The notes beneath the pieces are model-generated. The model made no database searches. It saw only the letters and a list, made by a program, of their open reading frames with translations, and was not told the DNA's origin. From positions 372,001 through 436,000 of the forward strand of contig JALHLU010000001.1 in assembly GCA_022844345.1 (NCBI GenBank): a DNA stretch of 64,000 nucleotides, given 5' to 3'. Both the position numbers and the translations under genes were made by a program. The DNA comes from Hyphomonadaceae bacterium (lineage in GTDB: Bacteria > Pseudomonadota > Alphaproteobacteria > Caulobacterales > Hyphomonadaceae). Shown here piece after piece: positions 17,629 through 25,470 of this stretch (positions within the stretch are counted from its first letter, which is position 1; the number at the start of each line of letters is the position of its first letter).

Positions 17629-18090
17629 ATGACGAAGTTCACACTCAATGGAAAAGAGATGACCGTGGAGGCAGACGCCGACACGCCACTGCTGTGGGTC
17701 ATCCGGGACGAGGCAGGCCTTACCGGTACGAAGTTCGGCTGCGGCATCGGAATGTGCGGGGCGTGCACCGTGCATGTCGGCGGCAAGGCGCAGCGGTCCT
17801 GCCTGTTGCCTCTCAGCGCGGCCGAGGGACTTGAGATCGTGACCATCGAGGGGCTGGACCCCAAGGGCGAGCATCCGGTGCAGAAGGCCTGGCAGGACTT
17901 GCAGGTTCCCCAGTGCGGCTACTGCCAGTCTGGCCAGATCATGCAGGCGGCCGCCGTGTTGAAGGACAATCCCGATATCTCGGACGCCGACATTGACGCG
18001 CAGATGACCGGCAACCTGTGCCGCTGCATGACCTACACACGCATCCGCGCCGCCGTGAGGCAGGCCGCCACCGCGATGAAGGGGGGCTGA
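17629..18090 (+). CDS. iorA: Isoquinoline 1-oxidoreductase-type small subunit, two [2Fe-2S] clusters
   Basis: The 153-residue protein is the iron-sulfur subunit of a xanthine-dehydrogenase-family hydroxylase. The plant-type cluster uses Cys38, Cys43, Cys46 and Cys58 (CGIGMCGAC). The C-terminal helical cluster domain uses Cys96, Cys99, Cys131 and Cys133 (CGYCQSG, NLCRC). It passes electrons from the molybdenum centre to an acceptor. The large subunit starts five bases after its stop. There is no FAD subunit gene nearby, which is normal for isoquinoline oxidoreductase-like enzymes. The natural substrate is unknown. Confidence 0.9.
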   Translation: MTKFTLNGKEMTVEADADTPLLWVIRDEAGLTGTKFGCGIGMCGACTVHVGGKAQRSCLLPLSAAEGLEIVTIEGLDPKGEHPVQKAWQDLQVPQCGYCQSGQIMQAAAVLKDNPDISDADIDAQMTGNLCRCMTYTRIRAAVRQAATAMKGG

Positions 18091-18094
18091 TCAC

Positions 18095-20362
18095 ATGACA
18101 CGTCTTTCAAAATCTGAATCAGGTTCGCTCGCCCTCTCCCGCCGCGGCTTTCTTGTTGCGGCTGTCGGGACCGGCGTTGCGTTCTCATTCCTCACAGCCT
18201 GCGAGACGGGCGATCCAAACGCGCCCGCTTATGAGCCGACGCAGTGGTTCGCGATCGACGCCAACGGCATCGTCACGGTGAACATCATCCGCGCCGAGAT
18301 GGGCCAGCATGTCGGCACGTCTATCGCGCGCATTCTCGCCGACGAGCTGGACGCGAAGTGGGAGGATGTCCGCATCAACCACGTCGACTCTGATCCGAAG
18401 TGGGGGCTGATGGTGACGGGCGGTTCGTGGTCCGTCTGGCAGTCCTATCCGCTCTACTCCAAGGCGGGCGCGGCGGGGCGTGCGGCGATGATCGAGGCTG
18501 GCGCAACAGCGCTGGGCGTCGAAGCCGCTTCCTGTTCGGCCGCCAATGGCGAGGTGATCTCGGGCGACAAGAAGATCTCGTACCGGGACATCGTCCGCAG
18601 GGGCGGGCTGACGAAGACATTCACGCAGGAAGAGATCGACGCGCTGGCGATCAAGCCAGTGGACCAGCGCAAGCTGATCGGCAAGCCGGTGACCTCGCTG
18701 GATATCGTCGAGAAGACCACGGGCGCTGCGATGTTCGGCATCGACGCCAAGGTGGAGGGGATGGTCTACGGCTATCCCATCATTCCACCTACGCGGAATG
18801 GCGGCCAGGTCAACTATGTGATGGATCCCGCCGCCAAGGAGATCAAAGGCTATCTTGAGACCGTGGTGCTGAAGGACAAGTCGAACACAGTACCCGGCTG
18901 GGCCGTGGTGATCGGCGAGACGTGGTGGGCGGCCAAGAAGGCGGCCGAGGCGATCACGCTGGAATACCAGCCTACCGACACCATGGAAGTATCCGAGAAA
19001 GACATCCAGGATCACGGACGCAAGCTGATCAACGACGCCAGCAAAGGCGTTGTGTTGGCGACAGGCGCCACAAACACCGCGCCCGTCTTCCGTGCGGCGA
19101 AATCCACGCTGGATGCGGAGTACACCACGGCGACCGCCCTGCACTTCCCCATGGAGCCGATGAACGCGCTGGCCTTCGAGAAGGACGGCAAGTGGGAAAT
19201 CCACACCGGCAACCAGTGGCAGAGCCTTGTGCTGCCGTGGCTGGCCGCGGCGCTGGAGGTTCCCGAAACAAGCATCGTAATGAAGACCTACAGGCTTGGC
19301 GGCGGCTTTGGCCGCAGGCTGAATGGCGACTATGCCGTGGGCGCAGCGCTGGCGTCGAAGGCGATCGGCAAGCCTGTGAAGGTGGTGCTGTCGCGCGAGG
19401 CGGATTCCAAGTTCGACTCGGTGCGCTCCCCCTCCGTGCAAAAAATGCGGATGGCATTCGACAAGGACAACAACGTCATCGGCATGGAGCAGCACGTTGC
19501 TTGCGGCTGGCCCACGCAAGTGATGATCCCCGCCTTCATGCCGCCTGGCGAGGACGGCAAGACCTATGACCCGTTCGCGATCAGCGGGGCGGACCATTGG
19601 TATTCGGTAGGCGCGCACAAGGTGCGTGCGGTGTCGAACGACCTTGCCAATGCGACGTTCAGGCCAGGGTGGCTGCGGTCTGTCGGACCGGGCTTCACCA
19701 ACTGGGCGCTGGAAAGCTTCATGGATGAAGCGGCGCACAAGGTGAAAGCCGATCCGGTGCAGTTCAGGCTCAACCTGCTGCGCGCAGAAGGCGCCAACGC
19801 TGGCACGGCGCCGAACTCGGTCGGCGGGGCCTCGCGGCAGGCCAATGTGGTGAAGCTGGCGGCCGAGAAAGCGGGCTGGGGCCAGCCGCTTCCGGCGGGC
19901 ACGGGGCTGGGCCTTGCCACCTCGTTCGGCCAGGAGCGTAACATGCCGACCTGGGTGGCGTGCGTGGCGCGCGTCAATGTCGATCGCGCCACCGGCCGGG
20001 TAAAGGTGGAGAAGCTGACGCTTGTGGCGGACGCCGGGACAATCGTCGATCCGGATGGCGCGCGCGCGCAGATGGAAGGCGCATCGCTGTGGGGCCTGTC
20101 GCTAGCGCTGCACGAGGGCACCGAGTTCGAGAACGGCAATGTGAAGGCGCTGAACCTTGGCGCCTACACGCCGCTGCGCCTGTCGGATGTGCCGGAGCTC
20201 GACATCAGCTTCGTCGAAAGCTCCGAGGTTCCGGTGGGCCTGGGCGAGCCGGCGACGACGGTGGTTGGCCCAGCCATCGGCAACGCCATCTTCAATGCTG
20301 TTGGCGCGCGCCTGCGCCATATCCCGATCACGGCAGCCGCCGTGAAGGCGGCGATGAGCTGA
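18095..20362 (+). CDS. iorB: Molybdopterin-binding large subunit, isoquinoline 1-oxidoreductase/aldehyde oxidase-like, Tat-exported
   Basis: The 755-residue product has a twin-arginine signal SRRGFLVAA at about residues 13-21, followed by a lipobox-like FLTAC, which suggests export by Tat and possibly lipid anchoring. The two molybdenum-binding halves follow, with TGAAMFGIDAKV, the LGGGFGRRLNGDY loop and the GPGFTNWALESFMDE region. The C-terminal GLGEPATTVVGPAIGNAI contains the catalytic glutamate expected of this family. It is coupled to the iron-sulfur subunit. Related enzymes oxidise N-heteroaromatics or aldehydes in the periplasm; the true substrate cannot be told here. Confidence 0.9.
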   Translation: MTRLSKSESGSLALSRRGFLVAAVGTGVAFSFLTACETGDPNAPAYEPTQWFAIDANGIVTVNIIRAEMGQHVGTSIARILADELDAKWEDVRINHVDSDPKWGLMVTGGSWSVWQSYPLYSKAGAAGRAAMIEAGATALGVEAASCSAANGEVISGDKKISYRDIVRRGGLTKTFTQEEIDALAIKPVDQRKLIGKPVTSLDIVEKTTGAAMFGIDAKVEGMVYGYPIIPPTRNGGQVNYVMDPAAKEIKGYLETVVLKDKSNTVPGWAVVIGETWWAAKKAAEAITLEYQPTDTMEVSEKDIQDHGRKLINDASKGVVLATGATNTAPVFRAAKSTLDAEYTTATALHFPMEPMNALAFEKDGKWEIHTGNQWQSLVLPWLAAALEVPETSIVMKTYRLGGGFGRRLNGDYAVGAALASKAIGKPVKVVLSREADSKFDSVRSPSVQKMRMAFDKDNNVIGMEQHVACGWPTQVMIPAFMPPGEDGKTYDPFAISGADHWYSVGAHKVRAVSNDLANATFRPGWLRSVGPGFTNWALESFMDEAAHKVKADPVQFRLNLLRAEGANAGTAPNSVGGASRQANVVKLAAEKAGWGQPLPAGTGLGLATSFGQERNMPTWVACVARVNVDRATGRVKVEKLTLVADAGTIVDPDGARAQMEGASLWGLSLALHEGTEFENGNVKALNLGAYTPLRLSDVPELDISFVESSEVPVGLGEPATTVVGPAIGNAIFNAVGARLRHIPITAAAVKAAMS

Positions 20363-20408
20363 TCCGCGCCTATCCCTCCGAGGGCGCATGATCGCACGCT
20401 GCCGGGTT

Positions 20409-20446
20409 CGGCCCTGGTGGGGATCGCAGGATCTCCACCAGGGCCG
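20409..20446 (+). terminator. Long stem-loop terminator after the molybdenum hydroxylase genes
   Basis: A 17-base-pair stem (left arm 20409-20425, right arm 20430-20446) has a single G-U pair and a four-base GCAG loop. It begins 47 bases after the large-subunit stop. Only a short, imperfect run of T follows, so it may also act as an mRNA-stabilising 3' structure. Confidence 0.75.
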
Positions 20447-20524
20447 CATCATTTGGAGAGCGCCAATTCCACTGGCGGAAATTGACCGCTAGGCTGTCTG
20501 AACCCAGATATTCCGGGAGAGAAC

Positions 20525-22147
20525 ATGACCGCCGGCCTGATGCAGACTCCGCCTCTGCAGATTATCGATATCCTGAAGTTCGCGGCGCGCGCCCATACGA
20601 AACGCGAGATCGTCTCTCGGCTCGTGGATGAGCCGGCGTGGCGATACACTTATGCGGACGCGCTGAAACGGGCGGCGCAGGCAGCCAATGCACTGAAACG
20701 ATTGGGCGTGCAGCATGGCGACCGGGTGTCGAGCCTCGCCTGGAACACGCACCGGCATTTCGAGCTGTTCTATGCCGTGCCGGGGATTGGCGCCGTGCTG
20801 CACACAGCGAACCCGCGGCTGTTCGATGACCAGATCATCTACACGATCAACCACGCCGAAAGTTCTGTGCTGCTGTTTGACCGGAATTTCCTTGCCGTGG
20901 TGGAACGGATCGCGCCGCACCTGAAGGCGATCAAGACATATGTGATGCTGTCGGACGAGGCGCGGCTAACGCCCGGAACAGTTGGCGCAGTAGGGTATGA
21001 GTGCCTTCTCGACAAGGAGAGCGCTGAGTTTGCGTGGCCGGTGGTCGAGGAGAATCTCGGGGCGTTCCTCTGTTACACGTCGGGCACGACGGGCGACCCC
21101 AAGGGCGTGCTGTATTCGCATCGCGCAGTGGTGCTGCATGCGATGGCGTCTGGGCTGGCGAGTGCGTTTGGGTTTGATGCGTTCGACGTGGTGATGCCGT
21201 GCTCGTCGCTTTATCACGCAACCGCGTGGGGGCTGCCGTTTGCTGCGCCGATCAACGGCTGCAAGATCGTCCTGCCATGCGACAAAATGGATGGGGCCAG
21301 TCTGCAGGAGTTGATCGTCACCGAGGGCGTGACGTTCTCGGGCGGCGTGCCGACCATCTGGACCATGTATCTTGCCCACCTTGAGAAGACCGGCGAGACG
21401 CCGGGCAAGTTGCAGCGTGTCGTGATCGGCGGGTCGGCCGTGCCGCGTGCGATGGCGGAGAGCTTCAAGAAGAAGTACGGCGTTCGCGTTCTGCAGATCT
21501 GGGGAATGACGGAGACATGCCCGCTTGGCGTCATCGCAACTCCGACGCCGGAGCTGGCCGAGGCCGGCGAAGACGCGATGGATGAGGCGATCTGGACGCG
21601 GCAGGGGCGGATGCAATTCGGCATCGAGCTGAAAATCGTGGACGAGGATGGACGCGACCTGCCGTGGGACGGCGAGAGTTCGGGCGCGCTGCTGGTGAAA
21701 GGGCCCTGGACGATCCGGCGCTATTTCCGGAAGGACATGGACGCGACGGATGAGAATGGCTGGTTCGACACGGGCGACATCGCCACCATCGACGCAGCCG
21801 GCTTCATGCGCATCACTGACCGCAAGAAGGACGTTATCAAATCAGGCGGGGAATGGATTTCCTCGATCGATCTCGAGAACTTTGCCGTGGGATGTCCGGG
21901 CGTGAAAATCGCTGCAGTGATCGGCGTGCCGCATCCAAAGTGGGAGGAGCGGCCGGTTCTGGTGATCGAATGCCATGAGGGCGTCGAGCTGACAGAGGAC
22001 AGCGTGCAGGCCTTCCTGGAGCCTCACATCGTGAAGTGGTGGAAACCGGACAAGGTGATCTTTGCGTCCGTACCGCTGACGGCGACGGGGAAGATCGACA
22101 AGAAGGTGCTGCGGGCGAGTTATTGGGAGGTGTTGGGCGGTTCGTGA
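20525..22147 (+). CDS. Long-chain fatty acid--CoA ligase (acyl-CoA synthetase)
   Basis: The 540-residue enzyme belongs to the AMP-binding superfamily. It activates a carboxylic acid with ATP and joins it to CoA. The P-loop-like motif YTSGTTGDPKGV is present near residue 180. The adenylate motif QIWGMTETCPL, the hinge WFDTGDIATID, the DRKKDVIKSGGEWIS motif and the late catalytic lysine in LTATGKIDKK also occur. The sequence resembles the medium/long-chain ligase group found in many copies in alphaproteobacteria that use fatty acids or hydrocarbons. It has a separate promoter region after a strong stem-loop. Chain-length preference is not readable. Confidence 0.93.
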   Translation: MTAGLMQTPPLQIIDILKFAARAHTKREIVSRLVDEPAWRYTYADALKRAAQAANALKRLGVQHGDRVSSLAWNTHRHFELFYAVPGIGAVLHTANPRLFDDQIIYTINHAESSVLLFDRNFLAVVERIAPHLKAIKTYVMLSDEARLTPGTVGAVGYECLLDKESAEFAWPVVEENLGAFLCYTSGTTGDPKGVLYSHRAVVLHAMASGLASAFGFDAFDVVMPCSSLYHATAWGLPFAAPINGCKIVLPCDKMDGASLQELIVTEGVTFSGGVPTIWTMYLAHLEKTGETPGKLQRVVIGGSAVPRAMAESFKKKYGVRVLQIWGMTETCPLGVIATPTPELAEAGEDAMDEAIWTRQGRMQFGIELKIVDEDGRDLPWDGESSGALLVKGPWTIRRYFRKDMDATDENGWFDTGDIATIDAAGFMRITDRKKDVIKSGGEWISSIDLENFAVGCPGVKIAAVIGVPHPKWEERPVLVIECHEGVELTEDSVQAFLEPHIVKWWKPDKVIFASVPLTATGKIDKKVLRASYWEVLGGS

Positions 22148-22178
22148 GCCTCGCCCCTCGTAGTTGACGGGGACTCTC

Positions 22179-23297
22179 TCAGCGCTTGCCTTTCATGCTG
22201 CCCAATCCCAACGCCACAGCCTTCCGCCCCACCGTCGGCAGGGCCGCGAGCGCGTCTTCGTGCGTGAGCCACTCGCCTTCAATTTTCACGCGCGAGCCAG
22301 CCTCTGCGCGATAGACTGCCAGCTTCAGCGCGAAGTGCGTGAAGACGTGCCGCACTTCGCCGACGTGATCCCATGCGAATCCGCCGGGCGCTTCGCTGAG
22401 CGGGTCGTCGGGCTTTGCTTCTGACCAGCCGCTCGTGGGCGGCATCATCATGCCGCCCAGCAGGCCGGACGGCGGACGTCGGATGAGCAGCACTTGTCCG
22501 CCGCGCCCGAGTACGAAGGCGGAGCCATGACGGGTGGGGGTGGCTTTCTTCTCGGCCTTTACGGGATAGCGGTCGGGATCGCCCTGCGCCCTCGCCTCGC
22601 AGAATTCAGACAGGGGGCAGATGAGGCAGTTGGGATTGCGCGGGGTGCAGATCGTGGCGCCGAGATCCATCAGCGCTTGCGCAAGATCGCCTGCGCGCTG
22701 GGAATTCGGGAGGGCGTCAGCCATGTCCTGAGCGCAGGCGGAGATCACCCGCTTGGAAGCGCGCCAGCCCGCTTCGGTTCCATCCGAGCCGATGGCGTGG
22801 AGGCGTGAGACGACGCGCTCGATATTGCCGTCGACCGGGGCGATGCGTTCGTCGAAGGCGATCGAGGCGATGGCAGCCGCGGTGTAGGGGCCAATGCCGG
22901 GGAGAGCACGCAGGCTGGCCGCATCCTGTGGAAAACCGCCCTGCTCGGCCACCACTTTTGCACAGGTATGGAGGTTGCGCGCGCGGGTGTAATAGCCAAG
23001 GCCGGCCCAGGCGGCGGAGACGTCTTCCCAACTGGCGCTCGCCAGATTCTGGACGGTCGGCCAGCGTTTGCGGAAGGCCTCGAAATAGGGCGTGGCGTGG
23101 GGGATTGTGGTCTGTTGGAGCATCACTTCCGACAGCCAGACCAGATAGGGATCGGGCGCCCGCCCGGCATCGCGGTCGGCCGGGCCGATGCGCCAAGGAA
23201 GGTTCCGCCCATGGCGCCGGTACCAGCAATCCACAGCGGTGAGTAGCTTTTTCAGGCCGTTAGCTGGTATGGGTTGACGCGGCATGTTCTTGGCCAT
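22179..23297 (-). CDS. mutY: A/G-specific adenine DNA glycosylase
   Basis: MutY removes adenine mispaired with 8-oxoguanine. The 372-residue product (ATG at 23297; another in-frame ATG lies four codons later) has the catalytic glutamate in WLSEVMLQQTT (Glu57). The helix-hairpin-helix LPGIGPYTAAAIASIAF and the catalytic Asp156 in PVDGNIERV follow. The [4Fe-4S] cluster ligands are Cys217, Cys224, Cys227 and Cys233. The C-terminal NUDIX-like domain recognises 8-oxoG. A much longer open frame extends upstream to 24170 but runs antisense through two other genes. It is divergent from DUF721 at 23331, a standard alphaproteobacterial arrangement. Confidence 0.94.
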   Translation of the reverse strand: MAKNMPRQPIPANGLKKLLTAVDCWYRRHGRNLPWRIGPADRDAGRAPDPYLVWLSEVMLQQTTIPHATPYFEAFRKRWPTVQNLASASWEDVSAAWAGLGYYTRARNLHTCAKVVAEQGGFPQDAASLRALPGIGPYTAAAIASIAFDERIAPVDGNIERVVSRLHAIGSDGTEAGWRASKRVISACAQDMADALPNSQRAGDLAQALMDLGATICTPRNPNCLICPLSEFCEARAQGDPDRYPVKAEKKATPTRHGSAFVLGRGGQVLLIRRPPSGLLGGMMMPPTSGWSEAKPDDPLSEAPGGFAWDHVGEVRHVFTHFALKLAVYRAEAGSRVKIEGEWLTHEDALAALPTVGRKAVALGLGSMKGKR

Positions 23298-23330
23298 TCC
23301 GACGAAACCGGTTCGGTGGCAAGAAGGAGC

Positions 23331-23861
23331 ATGACCATCGACTGGGAAGCGCGCGAGAGGGAACGGGAGGCGGAGGTTCGCCTTGCCGAGTTGCGCACAG
23401 TTCCCGTCTACCGGCCGGCCAAGCCGATGAGCGTTGCGCTGAACCGGGCGTTGCGGCCGATCCTGAAGGATGCGGGGCCGGCGCCGGAAACGCTGAAGTC
23501 GCGCTGGTCGGAGATTGTCGGGCTGAAACTGGCGGCGATCACCGAACCGCTCCGAGTATCGAAGGCAAAGGGCGGGTCTGTGCTGCACCTTCGTGCGCCT
23601 TCGGCCGCAGCGCCAATCATCCAGCACGCCAAGGACCACATCATCCAGCGCGTGAACCTCGCTTCGGGGTCGAAGGTAACGGCCCTGAAGATCGTGCAGA
23701 CCGCGCCGCCCAGGCAGCTGTCGTTGGTGATTCCCAAGCCGCTGACGCCGGAGCAGCGCGCAGAGATGGTGCGTAGCCTTTCGCCGGTGAGGGACAGTTC
23801 GGTCCGCAAGGCCCTGGGCGGGCTGGGGGAAGCGGTGCTGACGGGGATGAGAAAGTCGTAA
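23331..23861 (+). CDS. DUF721 (DciA-like) domain protein
   Basis: The start at 23331 has a good ribosome binding site (AAGGAG seven bases before). The 176-residue product carries a DUF721 domain with the core ETLKSRWSEIVGLKLAAITEPLRVSK, then GSVLHLRAPSAAAPIIQHAKDHIIQRVN. Members of this family include DciA, which loads the replicative helicase in many bacteria; whether this version does so is not established. It sits between mutY and the dsbA-smc genes, as in other alphaproteobacteria. Confidence 0.85.
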   Translation: MTIDWEAREREREAEVRLAELRTVPVYRPAKPMSVALNRALRPILKDAGPAPETLKSRWSEIVGLKLAAITEPLRVSKAKGGSVLHLRAPSAAAPIIQHAKDHIIQRVNLASGSKVTALKIVQTAPPRQLSLVIPKPLTPEQRAEMVRSLSPVRDSSVRKALGGLGEAVLTGMRKS

Positions 23862-23961
23862 TCCGGCTTCAAGCCCCAATAACGCCATCGAGAACTTGTC
23901 TTTGTTGACCGCGGGGGCTGGTTTCGCCAAAACCAGCGCAAGTCTCAAGGAAAGCCTGCCC

Positions 23962-24693
23962 ATGATGTTTGCGATCAAAGCTTCGACCTTCCGCCGCGCA
24001 GGGGGCGTCGCCGCCGGGATGATGGCCATGGCTGTGCTGGCCGCGTGTGGCGGGGAGAGCGCGACGCCTGCCTCCAACTTCAAGCCGGTTCCTGTGACGC
24101 CCGTGCTCGGCGACACCCCACAGGGCGAGGCGACCGCGCCAGTTGAACTTGTGGAATACGCCTCCCTCACCTGCTCCCACTGCCGCGATTTCGCGCGGCA
24201 GGTCTATCCGCGCCTGAAGCGCGAATACATCGACACCGGCAAGCTGCGTTACATCTATCGCGATATGTCGATCGACCCGCAGGAGTTCGACATCACCCTG
24301 GCGACCCTCACGCGCTGCAAGGGGCCGGAGTTGCATCACACGCTGGTCGACGAGATGTTCGGCAACTATGCCAGCATCATGGAGTCGGCCCAGAAGGGAC
24401 AGGCAGCGGCGGTGCTTTCGGGCATAGTCGCCAAGCACGGCATGACGTGGGACGAGGCCGTGACCTGCATGGACCATACGCCGGCCATTCGCGAGGCGAT
24501 CGCGAAGTCCGGCATGGAGGGCGAGAAGAAGCTGTCCGAGAATGGCCGGCCGGGCCGCTCGACCCCGAGCGTTTTCGTCAATGGCACGCTGCTGAGCGAC
24601 ATCAGCTACGAGGGTGTGAAAGCGGCAATCGAGGCGAAGCTGAACCCGGACGCGGCGCCTGCTGCTCCTGCGCCGACTACGCCTGCGCGCTAG
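23962..24693 (+). CDS. DsbA-like thioredoxin-fold lipoprotein (first of tandem pair)
   Basis: The 243-residue product (ATG at 23962, AAGGAAAG upstream) has a signal ending in a lipobox (AVLAAC, Cys29). The thioredoxin domain has the active site CSHC at Cys71/Cys74 and a cis-proline in STPSVFVNG. The helical insertion between them is typical of DsbA-like oxidoreductases. It should make or isomerise disulfides in the periplasm while anchored to a membrane. The C-terminus is Pro/Ala-rich. It lies one base before a second, related gene and upstream of smc. Confidence 0.9.
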   Translation: MMFAIKASTFRRAGGVAAGMMAMAVLAACGGESATPASNFKPVPVTPVLGDTPQGEATAPVELVEYASLTCSHCRDFARQVYPRLKREYIDTGKLRYIYRDMSIDPQEFDITLATLTRCKGPELHHTLVDEMFGNYASIMESAQKGQAAAVLSGIVAKHGMTWDEAVTCMDHTPAIREAIAKSGMEGEKKLSENGRPGRSTPSVFVNGTLLSDISYEGVKAAIEAKLNPDAAPAAPAPTTPAR

Positions 24694-24694
24694 G

Positions 24695-25351
24695 ATGAAG
24701 CTGCTCACGCTTGCCGCCGCTGCGCTGGCGCTGGGCCTGGCGGCCTGCGAGGCGCCGCGCGAGCCGGAGCCCCATGAGACGGTGTCGATCTCGCCGTTCA
24801 TGGGCGAGCCGGTTCTGGGCAATGCTGCGGCGCCAGTGACGCTGGTGGAATATGCCTCCACCACGTGCGCGCACTGTCAGGCGTTTCATGCGCAGGTGTT
24901 TCCGGACCTGAAGGCAAAGTACATCGACACCGGTAAGGTGAAGCTGCAGTTCATTATGATGCCGACACGGCCAGTGGAGATCGCCCTGGCGGGCGAGGCG
25001 CTTGCGCGGTGTGCCGGCGAGGACCGGTATTTCGATGTGATCGACATGCTGTTCGCAAAGCAGGACGCGCTGATGTCAGCAGGACGCAATCCCTGGCAGC
25101 TGCAGCAGGACCTTCGAGCGATTGGCGCGGCGTTCGGGCTCGACAAGGACGAGGTCGGCACCTGTATCGCCAACGAGGCGATCGTGGAGCTGACCCGCGC
25201 CGGCGTTCAGGCGGCGCCAGCCGACATCACCGGCACGCCGAGCTTTGCGATTGGCGGGGTGAAGCTGGAGCTTGCGACGCTGGAGGATCTGTCGGCGGCG
25301 CTGGATGCAGCGGTTGCGGCGGCAGAGGCGGTGCCGGTTCCTGCGGAGTAG
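24695..25351 (+). CDS. DsbA-like thioredoxin-fold lipoprotein (second of tandem pair)
   Basis: The 218-residue product has a lipobox GLAAC (Cys18), active site CAHC at Cys58/Cys61, and cis-proline in GTPSFAIGG. It shares the LVEYAS(L/T)TC core and the KYIDTGK phrase with the preceding gene, so the pair arose by duplication. The start lies one base after the stop of the first copy, which implies co-translation. The active-site dipeptides and central regions differ, so the two may act on different substrates or partners. Confidence 0.9.
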   Translation: MKLLTLAAAALALGLAACEAPREPEPHETVSISPFMGEPVLGNAAAPVTLVEYASTTCAHCQAFHAQVFPDLKAKYIDTGKVKLQFIMMPTRPVEIALAGEALARCAGEDRYFDVIDMLFAKQDALMSAGRNPWQLQQDLRAIGAAFGLDKDEVGTCIANEAIVELTRAGVQAAPADITGTPSFAIGGVKLELATLEDLSAALDAAVAAAEAVPVPAE

Positions 25352-25470
25352 CACCGATCCACTGCGGAATGGCGGACTTCCTCCCCCATCCCGCGACAGG
25401 CATTGACCCCTGGGGCTGCCGCTCGTAAGGGGGCCAGAAGCCCGGTTTTGTGGGCAAAACGGGATGTCCC

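Noticed and set aside
16630-17874. Long minus-strand open frame (414 codons) over the cytochrome and iorA genes
   Set aside because: It is antisense to two clearly recognised genes and its translation is Arg/Ala/His-rich without motifs.
18185-19738. 517-codon minus-strand frame across the Mo hydroxylase large subunit
   Set aside because: It is a shadow of a conserved gene in GC-rich DNA; the translation is unlike any protein family I know.
23286-24170. Upstream extension of the mutY frame
   Set aside because: The extension runs antisense through DUF721 and the first DsbA-like gene; MutY homology begins at about 23285.
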